64,000 nt of DNA from Roseovarius mucosus (GCF_002080415.1 NZ_CP020474.1:2307501-2371500), one strand, 5' to 3'. Numbered from the stretch's first letter, positions 1-8,697 are shown. Numbers and translations are program-made. Notes: generated by a model from the letters alone, not told the origin.

Positions 1-1011
1 GCTGCGCGGAATCCCGAGGCTGTCGTTGAAGTCCTGCACAAAGGCGCGGAAGCCATCGTAGCCGCCGGTTATGCCGAGATATCCCGCCGCCCGGTCGAAC
101 CGGGCGCGGATCACGTCGGCGTTCAGATCCAGCACTGCTGGCATACAGACCGCATTGGTGGTGCCGTGATGGGTGTTGAAATGCGCGCCAATCGGATGGC
201 TCATGGCGTGGATCGCGCCCAGACCCTTTTGAAACGCGGTGGCCCCCATCGCGGCCGCACTCATCATCTGCGCGCGCGCTTCGATATCCGTGCCATCGGC
301 ATAGGCGCGCGGCAAGTAGTCGATCACAAGGCGCATACCCTCTAGCGCGATGCCCTGCGACATCGGGTGGTAATGCGGGCTAGAGAACGCCTCGACGCAA
401 TGCGCAAAGGCGTCAAGCCCGGTGCCAGCGGTGATGAATTTTGGCATGCCGACGGTCAGTTCGGGATCGCAGATCACGACCGTGGGCAGGAATTTGGGGT
501 GAAAGATGATCTTTTTCGCATGGGTCACGGAATTGGTAATCACGCTGGCGCGCCCCACTTCCGAGCCGGTTCCGGCGGTGGTGGGCACGGCGATGATCGG
601 CGCGATGGCATCCGCATCGGCGCGTGTCCACCAATCGCCCACATCCTCGAAATCCCACACGGGCCGTGTCTGCCCCGCCATGAAGGCCACGCATTTACCC
701 AGATCAAGACCCGAGCCACCGCCAAAGGCGATCACCCCGTCATGCCCGCCTGCCTGATAGGCGGCAACACCGGCGGCAAGGTTGATCTCATTGGGGTTGG
801 GATCAACTTCGGAAAACATCGCCCGGCCAAGGCCTGCGGCCTCGAGGATATCGAGCGCCCCCGCCGTGACAGGCAGGCCCGCCAGCCCCTTGTCCGTGAC
901 AAGAAGTGGGCGCTTGATCCCGGCCTGTGCGCAGGCGGCGGGCAGTTCAGCAATCCGGCCAGCGCCGAATTTGATCGCGGTCGGATAGGACCAGTTGGCA
1001 GTCAGGGTCAT
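1..1011 (-). CDS. Iron-containing alcohol dehydrogenase (3' end outside window)
   Basis: Group III metal-dependent alcohol dehydrogenase, NAD(P)-linked, oxidising a primary alcohol to an aldehyde in the cytoplasm. The frame is open from the ATG at 1011 to the window edge, so 337 residues are visible and the last few dozen of the usual ~380 are missing. Visible family marks are the nucleotide-binding GGGSGLDLGK, the PTTAGTGSE stretch, and the metal ligands in GLDAFAHCVEA, GLGAIHAMSHPIGAHF and NTHHGT. The start overlaps the stop of the upstream aldehyde dehydrogenase (ATGA, 1008-1011), so the two are translationally coupled and probably act in sequence, this enzyme making the aldehyde. Last visible gene of a TRAP/ligase operon. 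Substrate unknown; an N-acylated amino alcohol is inferred from the neighbours. Confidence 0.9.
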   Translation of the reverse strand, partial: MTLTANWSYPTAIKFGAGRIAELPAACAQAGIKRPLLVTDKGLAGLPVTAGALDILEAAGLGRAMFSEVDPNPNEINLAAGVAAYQAGGHDGVIAFGGGSGLDLGKCVAFMAGQTRPVWDFEDVGDWWTRADADAIAPIIAVPTTAGTGSEVGRASVITNSVTHAKKIIFHPKFLPTVVICDPELTVGMPKFITAGTGLDAFAHCVEAFSSPHYHPMSQGIALEGMRLVIDYLPRAYADGTDIEARAQMMSAAAMGATAFQKGLGAIHAMSHPIGAHFNTHHGTTNAVCMPAVLDLNADVIRARFDRAAGYLGITGGYDGFRAFVQDFNDSLGIPRS

Positions 1012-2411
1012 TTCGTCACCTTCTTGAGATGGTAGGATTTGGGGCGCGTGAGGTTGTGATAGCCGATCACCGACAGACCACCGCCGCGCCCGGTGTTCTT
1101 GCAGCCGGTCCAGCAGAGGCCGGGATCGAGGTAATCGGCGCGGTTGAGGAAAACCGTGCCGGTCTCGATGCGGTCGCCCACCGCCTGCGCGCGGTCGACA
1201 TCGGCGGTCCAGAGGCTGGCGGTTAGGCCGAATTCGCTGTCATTCATCAGCGCAATCGCCTCTTCGTCCGAGGACACCGGCATGATGCCCACCACGGGGC
1301 CAAAACTTTCGTCGCGCATGACGCGCATCTTGTGGCTGACATTGGTCAGGATTTGGGGCGTCAGATACGCGGCACCGTCGTCCTCGGGCATCGTGGCGAT
1401 ATGCGCCTTTGCCCCCATTTCCAGCGCTTCGGCCACCTGTGCACGCACCTCTGCGGCAAAGCGCACATTGGCCATTGGCCCGATAGTGGTTTCAGCGTTC
1501 ATCGGGTTGCCCAGTTTATAGGAATTCACCAGCGCCACGGATTTCTCGACAAAGGCATCGAACAGGCTCTGATGCACATAAATCCGCTCGATCCCGCAAC
1601 AGCATTGACCCGAATTGAACATCGCCCCGTCGATCAGCGTCTCGACGGCGGCGTCAAGATCGGCGTCTTCCATCACATAACCGGGGTCTTTGCCGCCCAA
1701 TTCCAGCCCAAGCCCCGTAAAGGTGCCCGCCGCCGCGCGCTCCATCGCGCGCCCGCCGCCCACCGAGCCGGTGAAGTTGATGAAATTGAACGCTCCGCCC
1801 GCAATCAGCGCCGATGTGGTGTCATGATCCAGAAACACGTTTTGGAACACATCCTCCGGCACGCCCGCAGCATGAAACGCACGTGCCATGCGTTCGCCCA
1901 CCAACAGCGTTTGCGTGGCATGTTTCAGCACCACGGTATTGCCCGCGATGAGCGCGGGCGCCACGGTGTTGATCGCGGTCATATAGGGGTAATTCCATGG
2001 GGCCACGACGAAAACCACCCCATGCGGCACGCGCTTGATATAGCGCAGGAAGGTGGCATCTTCGCCCACGGCGATATCCGCCAGCGCGCTCTCGGCAATC
2101 GTTGCCATATGGCTTGCACGCTCGTTGAAGCCGCGGAATTCGCCGCCATAGCGCACCGGGCGGCCCATCATATGCGCCAGTTCCGGCACGATCTCGTCGT
2201 TCATCGCGCCTATGGCGGCGACACCGGCCATCACCAGATCAATACGCTCTTGCAGGGGGCGCGCGGCCCATGCCGCCTGTGCTGCCCGCGCGCGGGCCGC
2301 CACCGCTTGCGCCGCCTCCAGCGTCAGGACGGGGCGCTCGGCATAGACCGTTCCGTCAATGGGAGAGATACATTTCAACATTTGCATGATCGCATCCTTG
2401 ATCGCGGGCAT
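1008..2411 (-). CDS. NAD(P)-dependent aldehyde dehydrogenase
   Basis: ALDH-superfamily enzyme of 467 residues oxidising an aldehyde to a carboxylate. The general base Glu lies in LELGGKDP (about residue 237) and the nucleophile Cys in NSGQCCCG (about 271, the middle of three Cys); the cofactor-binding segments VVAPWNYP and FTGSVGGG are present. The frame is open further upstream, but the ATG at 2411 has a GAAAGGA ribosome-binding site 8 nt away, and the extra N-terminus would overlap the ligase gene, so the long form was rejected. It sits between a glutamine-synthetase-like ligase (52 bp upstream) and an iron alcohol dehydrogenase (4 bp overlap). That position matches the role of PuuC in the E. 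coli Puu pathway, that is oxidation of a gamma-glutamylated aminoaldehyde. This role is inferred from context only. Confidence 0.92.
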   Translation of the reverse strand: MPAIKDAIMQMLKCISPIDGTVYAERPVLTLEAAQAVAARARAAQAAWAARPLQERIDLVMAGVAAIGAMNDEIVPELAHMMGRPVRYGGEFRGFNERASHMATIAESALADIAVGEDATFLRYIKRVPHGVVFVVAPWNYPYMTAINTVAPALIAGNTVVLKHATQTLLVGERMARAFHAAGVPEDVFQNVFLDHDTTSALIAGGAFNFINFTGSVGGGRAMERAAAGTFTGLGLELGGKDPGYVMEDADLDAAVETLIDGAMFNSGQCCCGIERIYVHQSLFDAFVEKSVALVNSYKLGNPMNAETTIGPMANVRFAAEVRAQVAEALEMGAKAHIATMPEDDGAAYLTPQILTNVSHKMRVMRDESFGPVVGIMPVSSDEEAIALMNDSEFGLTASLWTADVDRAQAVGDRIETGTVFLNRADYLDPGLCWTGCKNTGRGGGLSVIGYHNLTRPKSYHLKKVTK

Positions 2412-2463
2412 GGTGCCCGTCCTTTCGTCGTTCCAAAAATACTCAAATCCGCGCGTGCGGCAC

Positions 2464-3819
2464 TCAGGCCCGCTCGAATCCGCGCGCCACCTCGTAATCC
2501 GTGACCACGCGGTCGAAATCCTCGATCTCGACCTCAGCGGCACGGGCATAGTGATCTATGACCTCGTCGCCAAAGGTTTCGCGCAGAAATTGAGACTGCT
2601 TGAGGGTGTGATAGGCATCCCGCAGCGTTTCCGGGATGCGCCCCGTCTGGCCGCTATAGGCATCGCCCGTCGCGGGCGGGGCCAGTTCCAGCTTGTCCTC
2701 GATGCCCTTGATCCCTGCTGCGAGCATCGCCGCCATGGCGAGATAGGGGTTGAGATCCGATCCGCCCACGCGGCATTCGACGCGCACCGCCTTGGACCCC
2801 TCGCCACAGAGGCGAAAGCCCGCTGTGCGATTGTCCACCGACCACAAGATGCGGGTGGGGGCAAAGGTGCCCTTTTGGAACCGCTTGTAGCTGTTGATAT
2901 AGGGGGCGAGAAAATAGGTGTAGTCGGGCGCGTATTTCAGCAGGCCCGCCATGTAATGCTTCATCAGTTGCGACATCCCAAGGCTGTCTTGGGGATCAAA
3001 GAACGCGGGTTTTCCATCCTGCCACAGCGATTGATGCACATGGCTGGAAGATCCCACGCGCCGGTGATCCCATTTCGGCAAGAAGCTGGCGGCATGCCCC
3101 TGCTGCCATGCAATTTCCTTGATCGCATGCTTGGCGATGGTGTGGTAATCGGCCGTATCAAGAGCGGGGGCATATTTGATGTTCAGTTCTTCTTGCCCTG
3201 CCTCCGCCTCGCCTTTGGTGTTCTCGATGGGCAGACCGGCGGCATAGAGATGATTGCGGATGGGCCGCATCACATGCTCTTCCTTGGTGGTCTGGAAGAT
3301 ATTGTAATCCTCGTTATAGCCCGAGAGCGGCGTCAACTCGCGATAGCCGGATTTGCGGATGTCGTCATAGCTTTTCTCAAACAGGAAGAATTCCAGTTCC
3401 GTCGCCATCATCGCGTCAAAGCCCATGGCATCAAGCCGCGCCATTTGCCCCTTGAGCATGGCGCGGGGGCTGTGCGGCACCGGTGCATGGGTGTGGTGAT
3501 CCAAGACATCGCAGAGCACCATCACCGTGCCTTCGAGCCACGGCATTGGGCGCAGCGTGCTCAGGTCGGGTTTCATCACATAGTCGCCATAGCCACGTTC
3601 CCAGCTTGTGGCGGCAAAGCCTTCGGGTGTGGTCATTTCCAGATCGGTGGCCAGCAGGTAGTTGCAGCAATGGGTCTCTTCCCACGCGCTGTTGACGAAA
3701 TGGCCAGCGTGAAAGCGTTTGCCCATAAGGCGGCCCTGCATGTCCACAAGGCACACAAGCACGGTATCCACCTTGCCCGCCGCGATCTCTGCCTTGAGGG
3801 TTTCGAATGTCAGCCCCAT
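2464..3819 (-). CDS. Glutamine-synthetase-like gamma-glutamyl-amine ligase
   Basis: ATP-dependent ligase of the glutamine synthetase superfamily, 451 residues, about the length of GlnA3/GlnA4, PuuA and IpuC types. Such enzymes join the gamma-carboxylate of glutamate to a primary amine instead of ammonia. Visible metal and substrate residues include Glu in ATELEFFLFE, the two Glu of GEAEAGQEELN, His in SSSHVHQSL, the NSYKRF stretch and the C-terminal RVGGSDLNPYL. There is no GlnB or GlnK nearby and no adenylylation loop that I recognise, so this is unlikely to be the housekeeping ammonia-assimilating GlnA. Downstream lie aldehyde and alcohol dehydrogenases and upstream a TRAP transporter and an FGase-like hydrolase, the set expected for gamma-glutamylation of an amine. 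The exact amine (ethanolamine, alaninol, polyamine) cannot be read from the sequence. Confidence 0.88.
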   Translation of the reverse strand: MGLTFETLKAEIAAGKVDTVLVCLVDMQGRLMGKRFHAGHFVNSAWEETHCCNYLLATDLEMTTPEGFAATSWERGYGDYVMKPDLSTLRPMPWLEGTVMVLCDVLDHHTHAPVPHSPRAMLKGQMARLDAMGFDAMMATELEFFLFEKSYDDIRKSGYRELTPLSGYNEDYNIFQTTKEEHVMRPIRNHLYAAGLPIENTKGEAEAGQEELNIKYAPALDTADYHTIAKHAIKEIAWQQGHAASFLPKWDHRRVGSSSHVHQSLWQDGKPAFFDPQDSLGMSQLMKHYMAGLLKYAPDYTYFLAPYINSYKRFQKGTFAPTRILWSVDNRTAGFRLCGEGSKAVRVECRVGGSDLNPYLAMAAMLAAGIKGIEDKLELAPPATGDAYSGQTGRIPETLRDAYHTLKQSQFLRETFGDEVIDHYARAAEVEIEDFDRVVTDYEVARGFERA

Positions 3820-3878
3820 GATGTGCTCCGTCTTTCCGTATCTGAACGTCTTTAATGGTTTCGGGTTGCGGGTAAAAG

Positions 3879-3905
3879 CGCCCCCCGGTGTGATGCCGGG
3901 GGGCG
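3879..3905 (-). terminator. GC hairpin between dctP and the ligase gene
   Basis: Perfect 10-bp inverted repeat (CGCCCCCCGG / CCGGGGGGCG) with a 7-nt loop, just after the dctP stop. On the minus strand it is followed by CTTTTACC, a short T run. It may be a leaky terminator or a 3' stabiliser that keeps the binding-protein mRNA above that of the enzymes downstream. Confidence 0.6.
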
Positions 3906-3911
3906 GTGTTA

Positions 3912-4946
3912 TCAGGTATAGCGATAGGGCCGACCGGCCTTTTGCATGTCGGCGTTATATTTCTTGAAGATTTCGACAACCTTGGCCTTGGTCGGGCTTT
4001 CGGCGGCGATCTCATCCCAGAACACAAGGGCTGCATCCTCGACTTGCTGCCATTCGGCATCGGGAATCGTGGTCAGCTTCATCTTGTCCCCATTGACGCG
4101 CAGGCTGGCCTCGCCGCCCCAATACCACCACTGGCGATAGTAATGCGACTGGTCACAGCAGACCCGGAACAGGGTTTGCAGATCCTCGGGCAGTTCGTTC
4201 CAGCGGTCCATATTGGCAAAGAACGACCCGGCCCAAGCGCCCGAGATGTTGTTGGTCAGGAAATAGTCGGTCACATCGGCCCAGCCCACCGTGTAATCTT
4301 CGGTGATCCCCGACCATGCGATTCCGTCCAACTCGCCGGTCTGCACCGCAACCTCGATGTCTTCCCACGGCAAGGTTACGGGGACGACGCCGAACTGCGT
4401 CAGGAACCGCCCCGCCGTCGGGAATGTAAAGACGCGCTTGCCTTCCAGATCCTTGAGGCTGTTGATCGGCTCTTTGGTGGCGAAATGGCAGGGGTCCCAT
4501 GCGCCCGCGCTGATATGCTTGACGCCGACCTTGGAATATTCCTCATCCCAGATTTCATTCAGCCCGTATTGGTTGAAAAGTACGGGCACATCCAGGCTGT
4601 AGCGGCTTGCAAAGGGGAAGTAGCCGCCAAAGACCGTCACTTCGGTTGGGCTTGCCATGCTGTCATCGTCGGACTGTACCGCATCAATCGTGCCGCGTTG
4701 CATGGCGCGGAACAACTCGCCTGTCGGCACCAGCTGATCGGCAAAGAAAAGCTCGATCTGCATCCGGTCGCCTGCGATCTTGTTGAACATGTCGATGGCG
4801 GGTTTCACCACATGCTCGGCCAGCGCGGCCCCGGCATAGGTCTGCATCCGCCAAGTGATCTTGGATTGCGCCAACGCGGGTGTGGCGAGCGGAGCGGCCA
4901 GCGCGCCCGCTCCAGCAGCGGTCAGAAACTTGCGTCTTGTGGTCAT
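3912..4946 (-). CDS. dctP: TRAP transporter solute-binding protein DctP
   Basis: Periplasmic substrate-binding component of a TRAP transporter, 344 residues. The N-terminus has a twin-arginine signal (TRRKFLTAAG, then AAPLATPALAQ), so export through Tat is likely, with cleavage near residue 26. The mature start SKITWRMQTYAG and the later stretches PTGELFRAMQRG and GELDGIAWSG are typical of the DctP family, more exactly of the class annotated as mannitol/chloroaromatic-type. An AAGGAG site stands 9 nt before the ATG. It works with the DctM and DctQ just upstream in the operon and is separated from DctM by 53 bp. The ligand is not identifiable by eye; the neighbouring ligase and dehydrogenases suggest an amine or amino alcohol, which would be unusual for TRAP systems, known mainly for organic acids. 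Confidence 0.9.
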   Translation of the reverse strand: MTTRRKFLTAAGAGALAAPLATPALAQSKITWRMQTYAGAALAEHVVKPAIDMFNKIAGDRMQIELFFADQLVPTGELFRAMQRGTIDAVQSDDDSMASPTEVTVFGGYFPFASRYSLDVPVLFNQYGLNEIWDEEYSKVGVKHISAGAWDPCHFATKEPINSLKDLEGKRVFTFPTAGRFLTQFGVVPVTLPWEDIEVAVQTGELDGIAWSGITEDYTVGWADVTDYFLTNNISGAWAGSFFANMDRWNELPEDLQTLFRVCCDQSHYYRQWWYWGGEASLRVNGDKMKLTTIPDAEWQQVEDAALVFWDEIAAESPTKAKVVEIFKKYNADMQKAGRPYRYT

Positions 4947-4999
4947 CGTCTTCTCTCCTTGTTGTGAAATCCGGCCCCTGTCCAGGGCTCTTCTCGGGG

Positions 5000-6322
5000 T
5001 TATTTTCCGTAAACATACTCTGGCAGCCAGAGGGCGATTTGCGGGAACACCATCACCAGAACCAGCGCCAGCACCATCACGCCGACAAATGGCACAATCG
5101 AGCGATAGATGTCGCGCAGGCTGATTTCCGGTGGCGCCATGGCCCGCATGAGAAAGAGGTTATAGCCAAAGGGCGGTGTCATGTAGGCAATTTGCGTGGT
5201 GATCGTATAAAGCACGCCATACCAGATCAAATCAAAGCCAAGCGCGCCCACCAGCGGCACGTAAAGCGGTGCGACAATCACCAGCATCGCGGTGTCATCC
5301 AAAAACGTGCCCATCAAGATGAACGAGAGTTGCATCAGGATCAGGATCATCCACGGGCTGAGATTCAATTGCTCGGTAAAGAGATATTCAATCGCCTTGA
5401 CCGCGCCCAATCCGTCGAACACCGCGCCAAAGCCCAAGGCGGCCAGAATGATCCACATGAACATGCACGAAATCGCCAGCGTGTTGCGCACCGAGGTCTC
5501 GAACACCTCTCGCGTCATCCGTCGCTTGAGCACCGCCGCCACAAAGGCTGCCATCGCGCCAATTGCCGAGCTTTCCACAAGGCTTGTCCAGCCTTTGACA
5601 AAGGGGATCATCATCGTGGCAAAGATCACCAGCGGCAGCAGGCCCGCGCGCAACAACCGCAGCTTTTCCGCCAAGGGCACATTGCGCTCTTCCTCTGGCA
5701 GCACCGGACCAAGCTCGGGCTGAATCCGGCAGCGCACATAGATGTAGATGATGAACATTGTGGCCATCATCAGCCCCGGCAGAACCCCCGCCAGCCACAA
5801 TTGCCCCACCGGTTGCCGTGCGATCATTGCATAAAGCACCAGCACCACCGACGGTGGCACAAGGATGCCAAGGGACGAGCCCGCCTGAATGACCCCCGTC
5901 ACCATGATCTTGTCATAGCCGCGCCGCAACAGCTCTGGCAGGGCTATGGTGGCCCCAATCGCCATGCCCGCCACGGATAGGCCGTTCATCGCGGAAATCA
6001 GCACCATCAACCCAATCGTACCAATCGCCAGACCGCCCCGTACCGGCCCCATCCAGACATGGAACATCTTGTAGAGATCATCTGCGATCTTGGATTCCGA
6101 CAGAACATAGCCCATGAAAATGAACATCGGCAGCGTCAGCAGCGGATACCACTTCATCAGCTTCATTGCGCTGGCAAAGGGCACATCCACCCCGCCCACA
6201 CCCCAGAGCAGCATCGCCGCCGCCGCGCCTACAAATCCGATGGCGCCAAATACCCGCTGCCCGGTCATGAGCATCAGCATCATCGAAGAAAACATCAAGA
6301 GGGCGATCATTTCATAGGGCAT
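5000..6322 (-). CDS. dctM: TRAP transporter large permease DctM
   Basis: Large membrane subunit of the TRAP transporter, 440 residues, with about a dozen hydrophobic segments. It carries the sodium-coupled transport path and pairs with DctQ. Typical DctM stretches are LPMFIFMGYVLSESKIADDL near the N-terminus, SGSS-like QAGSSLGILVPPSVVLVLYA in the middle and the C-terminal TQIAYMTPPFGYNLFLMRA. The start codon shares one base with the DctQ stop (TGATG, 6320-6324), so translation is coupled. The C-terminus ends in LPEYVYGK, close to the LPELMYGK ending of the second DctM in this window, which shows they are paralogues of one permease class. Inner membrane; secondary transporter, no ATPase. Confidence 0.93.
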   Translation of the reverse strand: MPYEMIALLMFSSMMLMLMTGQRVFGAIGFVGAAAAMLLWGVGGVDVPFASAMKLMKWYPLLTLPMFIFMGYVLSESKIADDLYKMFHVWMGPVRGGLAIGTIGLMVLISAMNGLSVAGMAIGATIALPELLRRGYDKIMVTGVIQAGSSLGILVPPSVVLVLYAMIARQPVGQLWLAGVLPGLMMATMFIIYIYVRCRIQPELGPVLPEEERNVPLAEKLRLLRAGLLPLVIFATMMIPFVKGWTSLVESSAIGAMAAFVAAVLKRRMTREVFETSVRNTLAISCMFMWIILAALGFGAVFDGLGAVKAIEYLFTEQLNLSPWMILILMQLSFILMGTFLDDTAMLVIVAPLYVPLVGALGFDLIWYGVLYTITTQIAYMTPPFGYNLFLMRAMAPPEISLRDIYRSIVPFVGVMVLALVLVMVFPQIALWLPEYVYGK

Positions 6323-6918
6323 CAGACCGCCTCGCCTTTTAGCCTAAGGATGTCGCGGCAAAGCTCTGCAAGTGCCTGCAACAGCATCAGGAATACGCCA
6401 AGGCACAGAACGGCCTTGATCGGCCAGATCAGAGGCCGCCACGCGGTCGAAGACCGTTCCATAAAGCCGAACATCTCGCCCGCCGCCGTTGGCCCTTGGG
6501 TCACGAGCGTCTTGAATACCTGCCAGAACCACGAAAACGGCTCTGTCCCGAAATACCCCAGCGAATAAGCGGTAGAGCCTACAGCGCCATAGAGCAGCAC
6601 CCCCAGATAAAACAGCAGGAAGAACACCGTAAAGGCATCCACCCACGCCTTTGTGCGGACGGACCAAGCCCCGTAAAACAGGTCCATGCGCACATTGCTG
6701 CCCAGTTGGATCGAATAGGGCCCGCCCAGAACGTAATAGGCCACCATCACGAATTGCGCGGTTTCCAGCGTCCAGAGCGAGGGGTTGAAGAATGTCTTGG
6801 ACACTGACGACCACAGCAGCACGCCGATCAGCACGAAAATCAGATACATCGCGACCCGCCCGATAAAGCGGTTCATGGCGTCAATGGCGCGAATATAGGC
6901 CCAAACGATCCTAGGCAT
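6322..6918 (-). CDS. dctQ: TRAP transporter small permease DctQ
   Basis: Small membrane subunit of the TRAP transporter with about four membrane helices (for example MYLIFVLIGVLLW and FTVFFLLFYLGVLLYGA); 198 residues from the chosen start. The ATG at 6918 overlaps the upstream hydrolase by 8 bp and has an AGGGGG site about 7 nt before it. An in-frame ATG at 6945 would add nine residues but has a poorer context. The LETAQFVMVAYYVLGGPY and NVRMDLFYGAWS stretches are typical of DctQ. It ends at the DctM start. No separate role outside the transporter is expected. Confidence 0.88.
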   Translation of the reverse strand: MPRIVWAYIRAIDAMNRFIGRVAMYLIFVLIGVLLWSSVSKTFFNPSLWTLETAQFVMVAYYVLGGPYSIQLGSNVRMDLFYGAWSVRTKAWVDAFTVFFLLFYLGVLLYGAVGSTAYSLGYFGTEPFSWFWQVFKTLVTQGPTAAGEMFGFMERSSTAWRPLIWPIKAVLCLGVFLMLLQALAELCRDILRLKGEAV

Positions 6919-7702
6919 GGGCGCCCCCTTTGACGGTCTCGCCAAGGACGTTCAACGCCGGACGCAGCAGGGTCAAAACCTCATTCGCGAGGCGGGTTTG
7001 GCTTTCCGCACCTTGCAACAGGTCATTTCGGATTTCGATCATCACATTGGGCAGATCGTGCGCCAGCCCGTGCAGTTGTAGCGAATGGGTGACGCCATCC
7101 TCTGGCCCATAGGGATCATTGCGGCGGATCACGCGGTGGGGCAGGCGGTGCGCTTCAGCCAGCATGGCATCAGCCAGGCGCGTGTCACTGTCATGCAAAA
7201 TGCCGATCTCGCAGTCACGCTGCGCTCCGAACCATACCGGCGAAAAGCTGTGGATGGTAACCAGCGCTGTCGCCAGCCCAGCCGTTTTGCGTGCGCAGAT
7301 TACTTGGCGAACCGCGCTGCAAAACGGCGTATAGACCTGCGCCACCCGTTGGGCGCGTTCCGCGGCGCTCAGTCCACGATTGCCCGGCACCTCGATCACC
7401 TCAGAGCGGTCTGGCATCGCACTTGTCGCCTCGGGCGGGCGGTTGCAATCATAGACGAGGCGCGACACGGTGGCGGCCACCATTGGTGAGCAAAGCGCCT
7501 CCGCCAGCTGTACCGCTACCGCGCGTGCGCCGGGATCCCAGGCTGCATGGCTGCTGCGCGCCTCTGCACTCAGCCCAAGCCCGCCATACTGTGCGGGGAT
7601 GACATTCGAGGCATGCTCGCACAGGATCAGAACCGGGCCATTGGCCTGCGCACCGATCACCTCGACCACGTCAGAATCATCCCAGTTCAGATTGCGTGTC
7701 AT
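6911..7702 (-). CDS. N-formylglutamate amidohydrolase family hydrolase
   Basis: Zinc-dependent amidohydrolase of the FGase family, 263 residues, cytoplasmic. Family members cleave the amide bond of N-formylglutamate in histidine degradation, but many homologues act on other N-acyl amino acids. Likely metal or catalytic positions are in LILCEHASN (Glu, His), VTIHSFSPVW (His) and VMIEIRNDL (Glu). The start at 7702 follows an AGGGGGG site; the longer frame would run through the divergent promoter. No hut gene (hutH, hutU, hutI, hutF) is in view. As first gene of an operon with a TRAP transporter, a gamma-glutamyl ligase and two dehydrogenases, it is a candidate for the last step of that pathway, releasing glutamate from a gamma-glutamyl amino acid as PuuD or IpuI-type hydrolases do. 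That assignment is inference. Confidence 0.85.
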   Translation of the reverse strand: MTRNLNWDDSDVVEVIGAQANGPVLILCEHASNVIPAQYGGLGLSAEARSSHAAWDPGARAVAVQLAEALCSPMVAATVSRLVYDCNRPPEATSAMPDRSEVIEVPGNRGLSAAERAQRVAQVYTPFCSAVRQVICARKTAGLATALVTIHSFSPVWFGAQRDCEIGILHDSDTRLADAMLAEAHRLPHRVIRRNDPYGPEDGVTHSLQLHGLAHDLPNVMIEIRNDLLQGAESQTRLANEVLTLLRPALNVLGETVKGGAHA

Positions 7703-7830
7703 GCGCCCCCCTGCGGCATTTGTAAAAATGTTTCCACATGGGGAAATTTGTGTCAATATATTTCCAGAAGGCATTGTCGGATTGCCATCCGGCCTGCCTG
7801 TTTCGACAGCACCCGTTCAGGAGCCGCGAT
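7703..7830. promoter_or_regulatory. Divergent promoter region with RpiR operator candidates
   Basis: Shared upstream region of the TRAP/ligase operon (leftwards) and the RpiR gene (rightwards). It is AT-richer than its flanks and holds three related half-sites: TTTCC at 7731-7735, GGAAA at 7742-7746 and TTTCC at 7761-7765. The first two form an inverted repeat with a 6-nt spacer; the first and third lie 30 bp apart on the same face. This is a plausible binding array for the adjacent regulator. No promoter hexamers were assigned. Confidence 0.5.
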
Positions 7831-8697
7831 GTGACCAAGCCCCCGCCAACCGTGCGCGACCTGATCCGCGCGCATTACAGCGCTCTCACTCAATCCGAAC
7901 GCAAATTCGCGCAGGCGCTGTTGGACAGCTATCCGGCGGCGGGTCTGGCCTCGATCACGATCGTCGCGGCGAATGCGGGCGTGTCCACACCCACCATTGC
8001 CCGCATGGTGCAGAAACTGGGATTCAAAGGCTATCCGCAATTCCATCAGGCGCTGCTTCGAGAGTTGGAGGCCAAGGTATCCGGCCCAACCCAACGCCGC
8101 GCCAATTGGGCGTCAGAGGCGCCCGCCACCCATTCGCTGAACCGATTTGCGCAGGCGGTCACGCAGAACATCGAACAAACCTTTGCCAATATCGACAGCG
8201 CCCGGTTCGATGCGGCGGCGCGCCTTTTGGCCGATACCGACGGGCGGCTCTATCTGGTTGGCGGTCGTATCACGCGGGCGCTGGCCGATTACGCCTTTAC
8301 CCATTTTCAGGCCGTGCGCGGACGGGTCACGCACATGACCTCGTCCTCCGCCACATGGCCGCATTACGTGCTGGATATGGCCAAGGGCGATACCCTTTTG
8401 ATGTTCGACATCCGCCGCTATGAAACCAGCCTGATGCGGCTGGCCGAGATTGCCACGGCGCGCGGTGTCCGCGTGGTGTTGATCACGGATCAATGGATGA
8501 GCCCGATTTCAGATCTGGCCACCCATACCTTTAACTGCTGGGTCGAAATCCCCTCGGCTTGGGATTCCAATATTTCGACCATGATGCTCCTTGAGGCGTT
8601 GATTGCCGCCGTGCAAGAAGAACGCTGGCCCGCCACCCGCGAGCGGTATGAAGAGCTGGATGCCCTGTTTAACGCGACCCGGTTGTTTCAGAAATAA
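7831..8697 (+). CDS. RpiR-family transcriptional regulator (HTH + SIS domain)
   Basis: MurR/RpiR-type regulator of 288 residues from a GTG start at 7831, which has AGGAG 7 nt upstream; the frame is open 93 bp further back but across the promoter region. Residues about 5-80 are the helix-turn-helix domain (LTQSERKFAQALLDSYP, then VSTPTIARMVQKLGFKGYPQF); residues about 125-260 are the SIS domain (RLYLVGGRITRALADYAF). It is divergent from the FGase/TRAP/ligase operon and is its most likely regulator, perhaps sensing a pathway intermediate. SIS domains usually bind phosphosugars, but many alphaproteobacterial RpiR proteins next to TRAP operons have other ligands. Its 3' end overlaps the convergent bhcR by 29 bp. 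Confidence 0.88.
   Translation: MTKPPPTVRDLIRAHYSALTQSERKFAQALLDSYPAAGLASITIVAANAGVSTPTIARMVQKLGFKGYPQFHQALLRELEAKVSGPTQRRANWASEAPATHSLNRFAQAVTQNIEQTFANIDSARFDAAARLLADTDGRLYLVGGRITRALADYAFTHFQAVRGRVTHMTSSSATWPHYVLDMAKGDTLLMFDIRRYETSLMRLAEIATARGVRVVLITDQWMSPISDLATHTFNCWVEIPSAWDSNISTMMLLEALIAAVQEERWPATRERYEELDALFNATRLFQK

Noticed and set aside
2464..3819. Housekeeping glutamine synthetase glnA
   Set aside because: No glnB/glnK partner, catabolic context, and the length and motifs fit the gamma-glutamyl-amine ligase branch better.
2359..3855. 498-codon open frame on the plus strand
   Set aside because: Antisense shadow of the glutamine-synthetase-like ligase; the translation is His/Arg-rich with no recognisable motif.
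6911..7702. Histidine utilisation (hut) operon
   Set aside because: The FGase-like gene is the only possible hut gene; no histidase, urocanase or imidazolonepropionase is present.
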